Assembly (NCBI GenBank): GCA_036171275.1
Contig: JAVHQT010000038.1
Span: 1 to 16,126, forward strand
Direction: 5' to 3'
Source of the DNA: PALSA-1006 sp036171275
GTDB taxonomy: Bacteria > Pseudomonadota > Gammaproteobacteria > Burkholderiales > Gallionellaceae
Length of the DNA: 16,126 bases
This document shows, one piece after another, positions 6,953 to 14,097 of this stretch; position 1 is the first letter of the stretch; each line of letters starts with the position of its first letter. The notes under the pieces are model-generated. The model saw nothing but the letters and a program-made list of their open reading frames with translations. It made no database searches and had not been told where the DNA came from. The position numbers and the translations under genes are program-made.

Positions 6953-6983
6953 ATTGTAGCGAATATCAGCAAGCAATTGCTGA
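6953..6983 (-). promoter_or_regulatory. Candidate promoter/operator of the DUF4160-DUF2442 pair
   Basis: TACAAT (6958-6953, minus strand) is a plausible -10 located 30 bases before the DUF4160 GTG start. The expected -35 position is poor but is covered by a perfect inverted repeat TCAGCAA-N4-TTGCTGA (6966-6983). Autoregulated toxin-antitoxin-like operons often have such an operator. The assignment is inference from position. Confidence 0.3.
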
Positions 6984-7020
6984 GGAAGTGTTGAATGATT
7001 TATCCGAGTGCGGCACAAAT

Positions 7021-7053
7021 AAAAACGGCGCGAGGGTTAGTCGCGCCGTTTTT
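7021..7053 (-). terminator. Strong Rho-independent terminator downstream of vapC
   Basis: The perfect 13-bp stem AAAAACGGCGCGA (7021-7033) / TCGCGCCGTTTTT (7041-7053) has a 7-base loop. U-runs form on either strand, so it can terminate in both directions. It ends the vapBC transcript 35 bases after the vapC stop and insulates the DUF4160 pair. Confidence 0.9.
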
Positions 7054-7087
7054 AAGTTGCTATCAAAGAAAACCGTGAGTAATCCGC

Positions 7088-7492
7088 CTACGCGTCAAAC
7101 GGATTAAACAGTGCTACGTTAAAACGTTCAAAATCCCGCACGTTTCGCGTTACTACGGTGAGTTTATGTGCAATTGCGCTGGCGGCAATCATGGCATCTT
7201 CATAAACCGTATCCGACTGACGGTGCATCAACTTCGCCCAGAGTCGAAAAGTGGCGGCATCCATGGGTAACACGTTGTAAGCTGCAGCGAGTTGATTCGC
7301 CCACGTTTCAATTTCGGCGGCTTTGGCAGAATCTTGTTCACGCGTTATTTCAATCCCTGCCTGAATCTCGCCTAAAGTGACTGAGCTCAAATAAAGGTCA
7401 GCTTCATCGACTGCTTCAATCCACGCCAGCACAGCACCATGAGGACGGATTTTGCGCAATTCTGAAACGACATTCATATCTAACAAATACAT
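7088..7492 (-). CDS. VapC/FitB-type PIN-domain toxin (ribonuclease)
   Basis: I start this at the ATG at 7492 (MYLLDMNVVSELRK), two bases after the antitoxin stop codon. A longer frame would lie inside the antitoxin gene. The 134-residue PIN domain keeps the four acidic positions expected of a metal-dependent RNase: D5, E42 in LGEIQAGI, D99 in VYEDAMIAA, and D120 in VTRNVRDF. The residue after D5 is Met, where the family nearly always has Thr (LLDTN). VapC toxins typically cleave tRNA or rRNA and are neutralised by the cotranscribed antitoxin. The FitB-like subgroup (N-terminal LLD.NVVSE) is the closest I recognise. A strong terminator follows. The RNA target is unknown. Confidence 0.88.
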   Translation of the reverse strand: MYLLDMNVVSELRKIRPHGAVLAWIEAVDEADLYLSSVTLGEIQAGIEITREQDSAKAAEIETWANQLAAAYNVLPMDAATFRLWAKLMHRQSDTVYEDAMIAASAIAHKLTVVTRNVRDFERFNVALFNPFDA

Positions 7493-7494
7493 GT

Positions 7495-7752
7495 TTAAAA
7501 TCCGCCAACTGAACGCCGTTGTGCAACGCCACACAGCGGTAAATCAAGATCGCCGCGCGCAAAATCAGTCAGTAATAAAGATTTAAGAGACGGACGCGCA
7601 GCGGCACTCAGGCGTTTCCATTCGGCAATTGGAATTAAAACGGCTGTTTCCATTCCACGCCGCGTGACCAATTGTGGCCCTTGGTCTATGCAGGCTGTCA
7701 ATAATTCACTAAAACGGGATTTTGCTTCTTGTACTGGCCAAGTATTCATCAT
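7495..7752 (-). CDS. Phd/YefM-family antitoxin partner of the PIN toxin
   Basis: The 85-residue protein begins with the Phd/YefM fold signature: WPVQEAKSRFSELLTAC, then GPQLVTRRGMETAVLIPIAEWKRL. This is the DNA-binding N-terminal domain (about 1-55). The C-terminal part (about 56-85, LKSLLLTDFARGDLDLP) matches the region that usually covers the toxin's active site. Two adjacent ATGs (7752 and 7749) follow GGTGGGG; either could be the start. It is 2 bases upstream of the PIN toxin. Antitoxins of this type repress their own promoter by binding palindromes, and a repeat overlapping the likely -10 is visible directly upstream. Confidence 0.88.
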   Translation of the reverse strand: MMNTWPVQEAKSRFSELLTACIDQGPQLVTRRGMETAVLIPIAEWKRLSAAARPSLKSLLLTDFARGDLDLPLCGVAQRRSVGGF

Positions 7753-7766
7753 TGCCCCACCTTTAA

Positions 7767-7810
7767 ACTAGTCAGGTAACTAGTCTAATGCAGTTTAGAA
7801 AAGTAAACAA
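7767..7810 (-). promoter_or_regulatory. Candidate vapBC promoter with ACTAGT repeat operator
   Basis: On the minus strand TTGTTT (7810-7805) and TAGACT (7787-7782) are 17 bases apart and could be -35 and -10. ACTAGT, itself a palindrome, occurs twice six bases apart (7779-7784 and 7767-7772), with the first copy overlapping the -10. This arrangement fits autorepression by the Phd/YefM antitoxin. The hexamers match the consensus only moderately. Confidence 0.4.
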
Positions 7811-7875
7811 TGACGAATAAATATAAACGGCGGCATGGTTAATCGGATTATTTTGCTCAGAAATGGGCAGAAGCA

Positions 7876-8544
7876 TTATTGCCGCTGGAATAATAAATCC
7901 CACACGCCGTGTCCCAACTTAAGTCCGCGATTTTCAAATTTGGTCAGCGGGCGATAATCAGGTTTCTCGGCATAATCAACTGCGGTATTTTGCAACAAAG
8001 GTTCAGCCGTCAGCACTGCTAAAACCTGTTCCGCGTAGTCTTGCCAATCAGTCGCCACGTGAATATAGCCACCCGGTTTAATTTTCTGCACCAACTGGGC
8101 GACAAACCGGGCTTGAATCAACCGGCGTTTGTTGTGTCGCGCTTTGTGCCACGGGTCAGGGAAAAAAATATGCACACCATCCAACGTGGCATCCTGCACC
8201 ATATCGCGTAATACCTCGACTGCGTCGTGTTGAATAATTCGAATGTTTTCAATGCCTTGCGCATCGATCTGCTTTAGCAAGCTGCCCACGCCGGGTGGAT
8301 GCACTTCTAGCGCCAGATAATTATTTTGCGGATGGGCGCGGGCAATATGCGCAGTTGGCTCGCCCATACCAAAGCCAATTTCTAAAATCGTCGGCGCGTT
8401 ACGACCGAAAGATTGGGCAAAATCCAAGGTCTGAGCGGCGAAGGGAATGCCGTATTTCGGCATCAAGCTGTCTAAACTTCGTTGTTGCGCGGGAGAAACA
8501 CGACCTTGGCGCAGCACAAAACTGCGGATGTGCCGATGCTCCAT
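7876..8544 (-). CDS. trmB: tRNA (guanine-46-N7)-methyltransferase TrmB
   Basis: The 222-residue protein carries the TrmB signatures in order: RSFVLRQGR near the N-terminus, EIGFGMGE (55-62, SAM binding), HIFFPDPWHKARHNKRRL (about 125-142, catalytic and tRNA-binding), ATDW (164-167), and RPLTKFENRGLKLGHGVWDL (198-217). It methylates G46 in the variable loop of a subset of tRNAs. The length equals that of close gammaproteobacterial homologues. Its ATG overlaps the thiG stop by one base (TGATG), implying translational coupling. The order thiS-thiG-trmB is common in gammaproteobacteria. Confidence 0.96.
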   Translation of the reverse strand: MEHRHIRSFVLRQGRVSPAQQRSLDSLMPKYGIPFAAQTLDFAQSFGRNAPTILEIGFGMGEPTAHIARAHPQNNYLALEVHPPGVGSLLKQIDAQGIENIRIIQHDAVEVLRDMVQDATLDGVHIFFPDPWHKARHNKRRLIQARFVAQLVQKIKPGGYIHVATDWQDYAEQVLAVLTAEPLLQNTAVDYAEKPDYRPLTKFENRGLKLGHGVWDLLFQRQ

Positions 8545-9335
8545 CAGGCTTTGCCAATCAGGCCAGTTGTAGGCGAACTGGGCGCGGCGCTATATAGTTT
8601 GCGAGGCATTCGTCCCGCCAGATACGCGGCACGTCCAGCTTCCACCGCTTGTTTCATCGCGGAAGCCATGAGCACGGGTTTTTGCGCGGCGGCAATCGCG
8701 GTATTCATCAACACGCCTTGGCAACCTAATTCCATGGCAATAGCGGCATCCGATGCCGTGCCAACACCGGCATCGACAATCACCGGAACTTGGACACGAT
8801 CCATAATTAATTGCAGATTCCACGGATTCAAAATACCCATGCCAGAACCGATTAACGAGGCGAGGGGCATGATGGCGACACAACCAATATCTTCCAATTG
8901 CTTCGCAATAATTGGGTCATCTGAAGTGTAAACCATCACTTGAAAGCCGTCGGCAACCAGCGTTTTCGCAGCAGAAATGGTTTCAATTACATTCGGATAA
9001 AGCGACTGCGGATCGCCCAACACTTCCAGCTTGACCAGGCTGTGTCCATCCAGCAATTCACGCGCCAAACGTAATGTACGCACGGCATCGTCAGCGGAAT
9101 AGCAGCCCGCCGTATTGGGTAACAAGGTGTATTTCGATGGCGGCAAAATATCGAGTAAATTCGGCTCGTTGGGATTTTGTCCAATGTTGCTGCGACGAAT
9201 AGCGATGGTGATAATTTCCGCACCACTGGCTTCAATCGCGGCTTGGGTTTCAGCAAAATCTTTATATTTGCCGGTGCCGACGAGTAGGCGCGAAGCATAG
9301 GTTTTGCCCGCGATGATTAACTGATCTGAGTTCAT
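8544..9335 (-). CDS. thiG: Thiazole synthase ThiG
   Basis: I start this at the ATG at 9335 (MNSDQLIIAGKTY), preceded by purine-rich GAAAAGAAAG. An in-frame ATG eight codons earlier (9359) has no ribosome-binding site and adds residues not typical of the family. The 263-residue TIM-barrel protein shows SRLLVGTGKY near the start, RRSNIG, LPNTAGCY, the Schiff-base lysine in VKLEVLGD, MPLASLIGSG, VIVDAGVGTASDAA and VLMNTAIA. ThiG condenses 1-deoxyxylulose-5-phosphate, dehydroglycine (or glycine imine) and ThiS thiocarboxylate into the thiazole of thiamine. Its sulphur carrier gene thiS is 129 bases upstream. Confidence 0.96.
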   Translation of the reverse strand: MNSDQLIIAGKTYASRLLVGTGKYKDFAETQAAIEASGAEIITIAIRRSNIGQNPNEPNLLDILPPSKYTLLPNTAGCYSADDAVRTLRLARELLDGHSLVKLEVLGDPQSLYPNVIETISAAKTLVADGFQVMVYTSDDPIIAKQLEDIGCVAIMPLASLIGSGMGILNPWNLQLIMDRVQVPVIVDAGVGTASDAAIAMELGCQGVLMNTAIAAAQKPVLMASAMKQAVEAGRAAYLAGRMPRKLYSAAPSSPTTGLIGKA

Positions 9336-9464
9336 AGCTTTCTTTTCTAAATAAGGCATTGAGGAAATGCAGAATAAATTACCGATAATTTCATATAACC
9401 TATTGATTATTATGTACTTTTTACTTTATTTAACGGATTGTGTGCCTGTCATTCAGCGCTGGCT

Positions 9465-9668
9465 TTAGCCGCCCCCCACCGCCACGACGATTTCAATTTT
9501 GTCACCGTCGGTGAGCGGGCGTTCCGTGAATTGGCTGCGCGGCACGAGTTCGCCATTGCACTCAATCGCCACGCGCTTGCCGGTGAGGTTTAAGCTGGAC
9601 ATCAAATCTGCGAACCGACTTTTAGCAGGAAAAGTTTGCGGCGTTCCATTGATCAATATTGAAATCAC
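9465..9668 (-). CDS. thiS: Sulphur-carrier protein ThiS
   Basis: The 67-residue ubiquitin-fold protein begins MISILINGTPQ and ends VAVGGG, the C-terminal Gly-Gly that is adenylated and thiocarboxylated before sulphur transfer to ThiG. The start codon is GTG (9668), six bases after a TCGGGA sequence; no in-frame ATG is nearby. thiG follows after a 129-base, A+T-rich gap in which I see no gene or clear terminator, so the two are probably cotranscribed. It is divergent from tRNA-Gly. No TPP riboswitch is visible in the short upstream gap of 42 bases. Confidence 0.93.
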   Translation of the reverse strand: MISILINGTPQTFPAKSRFADLMSSLNLTGKRVAIECNGELVPRSQFTERPLTDGDKIEIVVAVGGG

Positions 9669-9710
9669 GTTAATCCCGATGTCATGTTAAAATAGATTCA
9701 CATTCTACAG

Positions 9711-9784
9711 GCGGGTGTAGTTCAATGGTAGAACGAAAGCTTCCCAAGCTTTAGACGTGGGTTCGATCCCCATCACCCGCTCCA
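9711..9784 (+). tRNA. tRNA-Gly (CCC anticodon)
   Basis: This is a complete cloverleaf. The acceptor arms are GCGGGTG/CACCCGC, the D stem is GTTC/GAAC, and the anticodon stem AAAGC/GCTTT encloses loop TTCCCAA with anticodon CCC at 9743-9745. The T arm is GTGGG/CCCAT-like with GTTCGAT, discriminator T is at 9781, and CCA is encoded at 9782-9784. It is nearly the same as E. coli glyU. A TAAAAT-like element around 9687 may be its -10, but no convincing -35 is visible. Confidence 0.96.
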
Positions 9785-9807
9785 AAAATTTCTAACCACC
9801 CACCCGA

Positions 9808-11193
9808 TTATTTCAATAACGCCGCAGGATGGCGACAAACCTTTAACCCCTTGAATATAAAGGAATTATTTTTTCCGGGGTAAATTTTCAATTTCGTAAA
9901 TCCTTTACCGCGTGAGGGCAGGGGGGTTTTCATCAAGTGTTCTGCGCCATCTCCGGCGGCGACAAAATCAATCCAGCGTGTTTCAACGCCTGTTCCTGAT
10001 GCTTCTAAAATTAACTTCTTTGAGCCTGTTGTTGTCACCCAAGCCTGTAAATAATCTAAGCGACTCAGCGGTTGGTTAAAATTCAGTTCAATAAAGTCGT
10101 TAGCAGTGGTTCGTCCGCTGGCAATCCTGCCGCTGGCATCGGTAGCCAAACCCACAACCGCAATTTGAGCACTGACCGGCGAGGGCGCGCATTCACGTTC
10201 AGCCCAGGCTGCAGTGCGCAGCAACCATTCGTTATTGTCGATACGATAACGTTCTTCACGCGTTGCACTATCTGGCATGCGATTCACCAGCCGTGCCGGC
10301 ATTTCCCAAATCAACAATTTCGGTGGGTTGGTTTGAAAAGCATCATTGCTCAAATATGACTCCATGCCGTACCAAGAGCCCTGAATTGCGCTGTTATGCA
10401 CCGTGAGAATTTCTCGTTGCAACGTGTAATTCAATGCTTCGGCAAAGCCGTACCAGGCAGAATAACTACTGCCCAGCAAGGTTATTGCCAGTGAATTTGT
10501 CCCGTTCAAGGTGGTTTCCGAGGCGGTTTTTTTACGCACATAAAACGGTAAGTGCTGCTCATTGCCTGGAATTGGCGAGCCCGCTGGCAATAATTTAGTC
10601 ATATCGCGTGCTTCGGATAGGTTCATTTTTTTTGCCCATGCGATGTCAAACCGCACGTCGGGAATGCTATTTAGCACCGCCAGCAAGCTGGGCGTTTCAT
10701 TGATTTTTGCGCGTACCGTTTCTGCTGCCAGCATTGACCCAGCGGGTGCCCAATGCGTATCTAAACGAAAAAATAAAGGCGTGTCACTGTCCCTTTTTGG
10801 GCTATTTAAAAATGCCTGACTTAAGTCGGCAACGTTGACTCCAGTATCCTGCAATGTGCGAACCATTGCTTGATAATGGCCTGTCAAATAGGGCGTTAAG
10901 CGCACGTCATCAGGCAAGTAGCGTTGGTAAATTTGCGCTTTTAACGGTGGCATGACGAAGATCATGCTGATGCCATTTCGTGCTAACACCTGGTTGATTC
11001 CAGCAATCAACTGAATGGATTGCTGGGTATCATGTTCACTACTTGCTTCAGTAAATTCATCGCGTAAAAACAGCCATTCATTTTTACCCAAGAAGCTTTT
11101 CCAGCCCATCTCGACATCTTCAGTAGCCATTGCGCTGCAACCTAGAAAAGTGCTGCTCAATAGCAACGCGAAGCAGCTTTGTTTAAAATTCAT
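9808..11193 (-). CDS. AlgX/AlgJ-like SGNH O-acetyltransferase, third tandem paralogue
   Basis: I start this at ATG 11193 (MNFKQSCFAL), 29 bases after the second paralogue's stop; a longer frame overlaps that gene. GAGGA lies rather far upstream (about 12 bases). The 461-residue protein has an export signal: either signal peptidase I cleavage after SAMA, or a lipoprotein-like Cys19 in TFLGCS. The SGNH-like domain has RLDTHW (D145, H147) and GSSYS (probable nucleophile S243), as in AlgX and AlgJ, which transfer acetyl groups to alginate in the periplasm. The C-terminal beta-rich module (about 335-453) starts and ends with cysteines (C335, C453), as in AlgX's carbohydrate-binding domain. It is the last gene of the cluster. 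The substrate is inferred to be a cellulose-like polymer, from bcsC. Confidence 0.85.
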   Translation of the reverse strand: MNFKQSCFALLLSSTFLGCSAMATEDVEMGWKSFLGKNEWLFLRDEFTEASSEHDTQQSIQLIAGINQVLARNGISMIFVMPPLKAQIYQRYLPDDVRLTPYLTGHYQAMVRTLQDTGVNVADLSQAFLNSPKRDSDTPLFFRLDTHWAPAGSMLAAETVRAKINETPSLLAVLNSIPDVRFDIAWAKKMNLSEARDMTKLLPAGSPIPGNEQHLPFYVRKKTASETTLNGTNSLAITLLGSSYSAWYGFAEALNYTLQREILTVHNSAIQGSWYGMESYLSNDAFQTNPPKLLIWEMPARLVNRMPDSATREERYRIDNNEWLLRTAAWAERECAPSPVSAQIAVVGLATDASGRIASGRTTANDFIELNFNQPLSRLDYLQAWVTTTGSKKLILEASGTGVETRWIDFVAAGDGAEHLMKTPLPSRGKGFTKLKIYPGKNNSFIFKGLKVCRHPAALLK

Positions 11194-11222
11194 ACTTAAT
11201 GCAATCCTCAAGATAAAACGAT

Positions 11223-12617
11223 TTATCGAAGTAGATCGGCGGGTTGACGGCATACCTGCAAGTCGTTAAACGTAAATGAGCTGGTCCTGCCGGGGAAAAT
11301 CCGCAATTTTGTGAATCCTTTGCCATGCGAAGGAAGCGGTGTTGTTAGCTTATGTGGACTTCCATCACCCGCTACCACCACATCAATCCACCGTGTTTCA
11401 ACTCCCGCTCCGCTAGCTTCTAACAGCAATTTTTTAGAACCACCGGTCAGGACATTGGCCGTTAAATAGTCCAACCTGCTGATTGGCTTGCTAAATTGAA
11501 TTTCAATAAAATCTTTAGCGGTGGTTTGTCCTGTGCTGACATTTTCGCTGGGTGCTGACAGCAAACCTGCTGCGACAATTTTGGCTTTGATGGCGGAAGG
11601 ATTGCAAGCACTTTGCACCCACGCGGAGGTGCGTAATAACCATTCTGTGTTATCCGATTGATAGCGCGCCTCACGAAATTTAAAATCTGGTGGGGCACGC
11701 ATATCTCGTTCGGGAATTTCCCAAATAAACAATTTTGGACGATTGGTTTGAAAAGAGTCATCGCGTAAATACGTTTCGATTCCTTCCCATGCGCCATGCT
11801 GCGCCACAACCGAAACAGCCAGCAGGTCTCTTTGCAGGGTATAACGCAAGGCATCTGGAAATTGGTAACGCTGTGCAGAATAACTGCTTCCCATTAGCGC
11901 AACCTGGATACGGTGACTTTCGTCTAACAGACCGCCTGTACTGGCAGAGGGTTTTACCACAAAAGGAACCAGCTGTTCGTCGCCAAAAGTGGGGCTGCCT
12001 GCGGGTAAATGCTCAACTAATCCGCGTAATTCAGGAGAGCAGCGTTTACGCCGCTCCCAATTGAATAAATAAGGCACTGTTGGAGCTGCATTCATCGCCG
12101 TTAATAACAAGGGATTGTGATTAATTTGATCTCGAACCGCTTCGGCAGCCAACATTGCGCCGGACGGTGACCAGTGTGTATCCAACCGAAAAAAGAATGG
12201 CGTGTCACTATTTCGTTTAGGGTTGGACATAAAAGGTTGATTTAAATCGATTACATTGACTTTTTCCGCCCGCAACGCGTTGATCATGCGATCATAGTTT
12301 TTAACCATATAGGGCGTAATCGGCGCAGTATCAGGCAAATGTTCTGCATAAATGCGCGCTTTGATCGGCACCATCACAAAAGCCATTGCCACGCCGTTTT
12401 GCGCCAGTACTTTGTTGAACCGTTGAATTAAATCAATTGAAGTCGCCGTCGCTTTCTCGTCATTCACTTCGGTGTATTCAAACCGAAAAAACAGCCATTC
12501 ATCCTTGCCGACCAGTCCCAGTGGCTGGCTATCTCCTTGCGCAATAGCCGACTGAAATGTACCACCCAAAACGAACCATAAAAGCCAGTACTGAGTTATT
12601 TTAATAAAGGAGTTCAA
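11223..12617 (-). CDS. AlgX/AlgJ-like SGNH O-acetyltransferase, second tandem paralogue
   Basis: The 464-residue periplasmic protein has a signal peptide with likely cleavage after QSAIA (26). Catalytic motifs are RLDTHW (D146, H148) and GSSYS (probable nucleophile S245). Other blocks shared with its neighbours are VGKDEWLFF near the start, KPKLFIWEIPER (about 294-304), NTEWLLRTSAW, and the C-terminal GAGVETRWID and GKGFTKLRIFPG. Cysteines 338 and 456 bracket the C-terminal module; C193 is unique to this copy. The start codon is TTG (12617) with only a weak GAAAG upstream and no ATG in the vicinity, so translation is probably less efficient than for the first copy. Gaps are 43 bases to the first paralogue and 29 to the third. 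Confidence 0.85.
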   Translation of the reverse strand: MNSFIKITQYWLLWFVLGGTFQSAIAQGDSQPLGLVGKDEWLFFRFEYTEVNDEKATATSIDLIQRFNKVLAQNGVAMAFVMVPIKARIYAEHLPDTAPITPYMVKNYDRMINALRAEKVNVIDLNQPFMSNPKRNSDTPFFFRLDTHWSPSGAMLAAEAVRDQINHNPLLLTAMNAAPTVPYLFNWERRKRCSPELRGLVEHLPAGSPTFGDEQLVPFVVKPSASTGGLLDESHRIQVALMGSSYSAQRYQFPDALRYTLQRDLLAVSVVAQHGAWEGIETYLRDDSFQTNRPKLFIWEIPERDMRAPPDFKFREARYQSDNTEWLLRTSAWVQSACNPSAIKAKIVAAGLLSAPSENVSTGQTTAKDFIEIQFSKPISRLDYLTANVLTGGSKKLLLEASGAGVETRWIDVVVAGDGSPHKLTTPLPSHGKGFTKLRIFPGRTSSFTFNDLQVCRQPADLLR

Positions 12618-12660
12618 GTTGAGACTTTCAATTTTTGCTATCGAACTAGGGTTCGGCAGC

Positions 12661-14055
12661 CTAACGTAATAAATTCTCGGGTTGCCGACATACTTTTAAC
12701 CCGCTGAAAGAAAAGGAATTGCCTCTTCCAGGAAAAATCTTCAGCTTGGTAAAGCCTTTGCCGAGAGAAGGTAGCGGTGTTTTTAACTGATGTTCAGTGC
12801 CATCCCCTGGCATGGCGATTTCAATCCAGCGCGTTTCAACCCCAGCGCCCGAGGCTTCCAGCACCCATTTTTTTGAACCTGACGCGACGGTGGCGACCAA
12901 ATAATCTAGCCGATCAATAGGCTTGCTAAAGCTTAGTTCGATGTAATCTTTAGTCTCCGTTTTGGCTACACTAATGTTATCGGTGGCTGCGCTCACCAAA
13001 CCGCCCAAATTAATTTTTGCCTTAACTGGCGAAGCCGTGCAGCTTGTTTGTACCCAAGCAGCGGTGCGTAATAACCATTCGGTATTATCAAAGCGATAAC
13101 GTTCATCACGGTTTTGGCTATCCGGTGGAACGTGCATCAAACGTTCGGGCATTTCCCAAATAATCAGCTTCGGTTTGTGGGTTTGAAATGCGTCATCGCG
13201 TAAATAGGCTTCCATGCCAAACCACGCGCCCGGCATAATGGATTTAGACACCACTAGTTCGCGTTGCAAGGTAAAGCGCAGCGCATCGGGAAATCCGCCG
13301 TAAGACTCCCAAGAATTGGAAAAACTACTCCCCACCAAAGCGACTGCAGTGTTACCTTCGCCGAGTAACGCCGCGCTTGCCTGTTGTTTTTTTATAAAAA
13401 AAGACACCATAAGTTCATCGGCGAAAACAGGTGAGCCCTCCGGCAAAATCTTAATCATGTCGCGGGACGTAGAAGGCACTTTGCGCTTACTCCAAACCAT
13501 CTCAAAGCGTTCTTCCGGAATGGCAGTCAATGCTTGTTTTAGTGCGGCATTTCGATCAATTTCTGCTCGAATCGCTTCCGCCGCCAGCATAATTCCAGGC
13601 GGTGCCCAATGCGTGTCTAGCCGAAAATACAGGGGCGAATCACTGTCCTTTTTTGGGCTATTTAACAGGGGCGTGTTGAGATCGGCCACATTCACGCCGC
13701 CTTCCCGCAACAGCTTAACCATGCGTTCATAATTTGTGTGCATATAGGGATTAAGCGGTTGGTTGTCGGGTAAATGATTGGCATAAAGGCGAGATTTGAT
13801 GGGCGGCATGGTAAAGACCAGTGCAATCCCATTTCGTTGCAGGACGTTATTTAGCCGCCGTATTAAATCAATGGAAATTTTAGAATTAGCGGCTGTATTG
13901 GCATCGATAAATTCTCCCTGATAAAAAAGCCAGTTATCTTTGCCTACGAAACTTTTGGTTTCAAATTGCGTATTTTCCGCTGCGCAAAGCGGTAAAGAGG
14001 TCAACCCTAGCGCAAGCGCAATCCAAAAAGAGATTTTTACTAAACGAATATTCAT
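12661..14055 (-). CDS. AlgX/AlgJ-like SGNH O-acetyltransferase, first tandem paralogue
   Basis: The 464-residue protein is exported by a signal peptide with likely cleavage after LCAA (26). The acetyltransferase domain has RLDTHW (D147, H149) and GSSFS (probable nucleophile S244; Phe replaces the Tyr of the other copies). The C-terminal module from about 339 to 456 is bounded by C339 and C456, matching the size and position of the carbohydrate-binding domain of AlgX (474 residues in P. aeruginosa). It has the best ribosome-binding site of the three (AAAGGAA before the ATG) and follows the algF-like gene by 39 bases. Its role is inferred to be O-acetylation of the exported polysaccharide, receiving acetyl groups through an AlgI-type membrane protein that is not in the window. 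Confidence 0.87.
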   Translation of the reverse strand: MNIRLVKISFWIALALGLTSLPLCAAENTQFETKSFVGKDNWLFYQGEFIDANTAANSKISIDLIRRLNNVLQRNGIALVFTMPPIKSRLYANHLPDNQPLNPYMHTNYERMVKLLREGGVNVADLNTPLLNSPKKDSDSPLYFRLDTHWAPPGIMLAAEAIRAEIDRNAALKQALTAIPEERFEMVWSKRKVPSTSRDMIKILPEGSPVFADELMVSFFIKKQQASAALLGEGNTAVALVGSSFSNSWESYGGFPDALRFTLQRELVVSKSIMPGAWFGMEAYLRDDAFQTHKPKLIIWEMPERLMHVPPDSQNRDERYRFDNTEWLLRTAAWVQTSCTASPVKAKINLGGLVSAATDNISVAKTETKDYIELSFSKPIDRLDYLVATVASGSKKWVLEASGAGVETRWIEIAMPGDGTEHQLKTPLPSLGKGFTKLKIFPGRGNSFSFSGLKVCRQPENLLR

Positions 14056-14071
14056 TATTTATGATTCCTTT

Positions 14072-14097
14072 AAAGCTAGTTTAACTAGTCTAGTTTA
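14072..14097. repeat. CTAG-rich intercistronic repeat between algF-like and first algX-like gene
   Basis: Three CTAG tetramers occur within 18 bases (14076-14079, 14085-14088 and 14090-14093), two of them forming AACTAG-T-CTAGTT, a palindrome around a central T. It starts at the algF stop codon and ends upstream of the next ribosome-binding site. It could be a protein-binding or RNA-processing site; no function is established. Confidence 0.3.

Noticed and set aside
9669..9710. TPP riboswitch upstream of thiS
   Set aside because: Only 42 bases separate thiS from tRNA-Gly, too few for the THI element, and no conserved CTGAGA-type core is visible.
14076..14093. TrpR operator in the algF-algX gap, suggested by CTAG-TTTAA-CTAG
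   Set aside because: The classic trp operator has CTAG-TTAA-CTAG spacing. Here the spacer is one base longer, the site is inside an operon and no trp gene is near.
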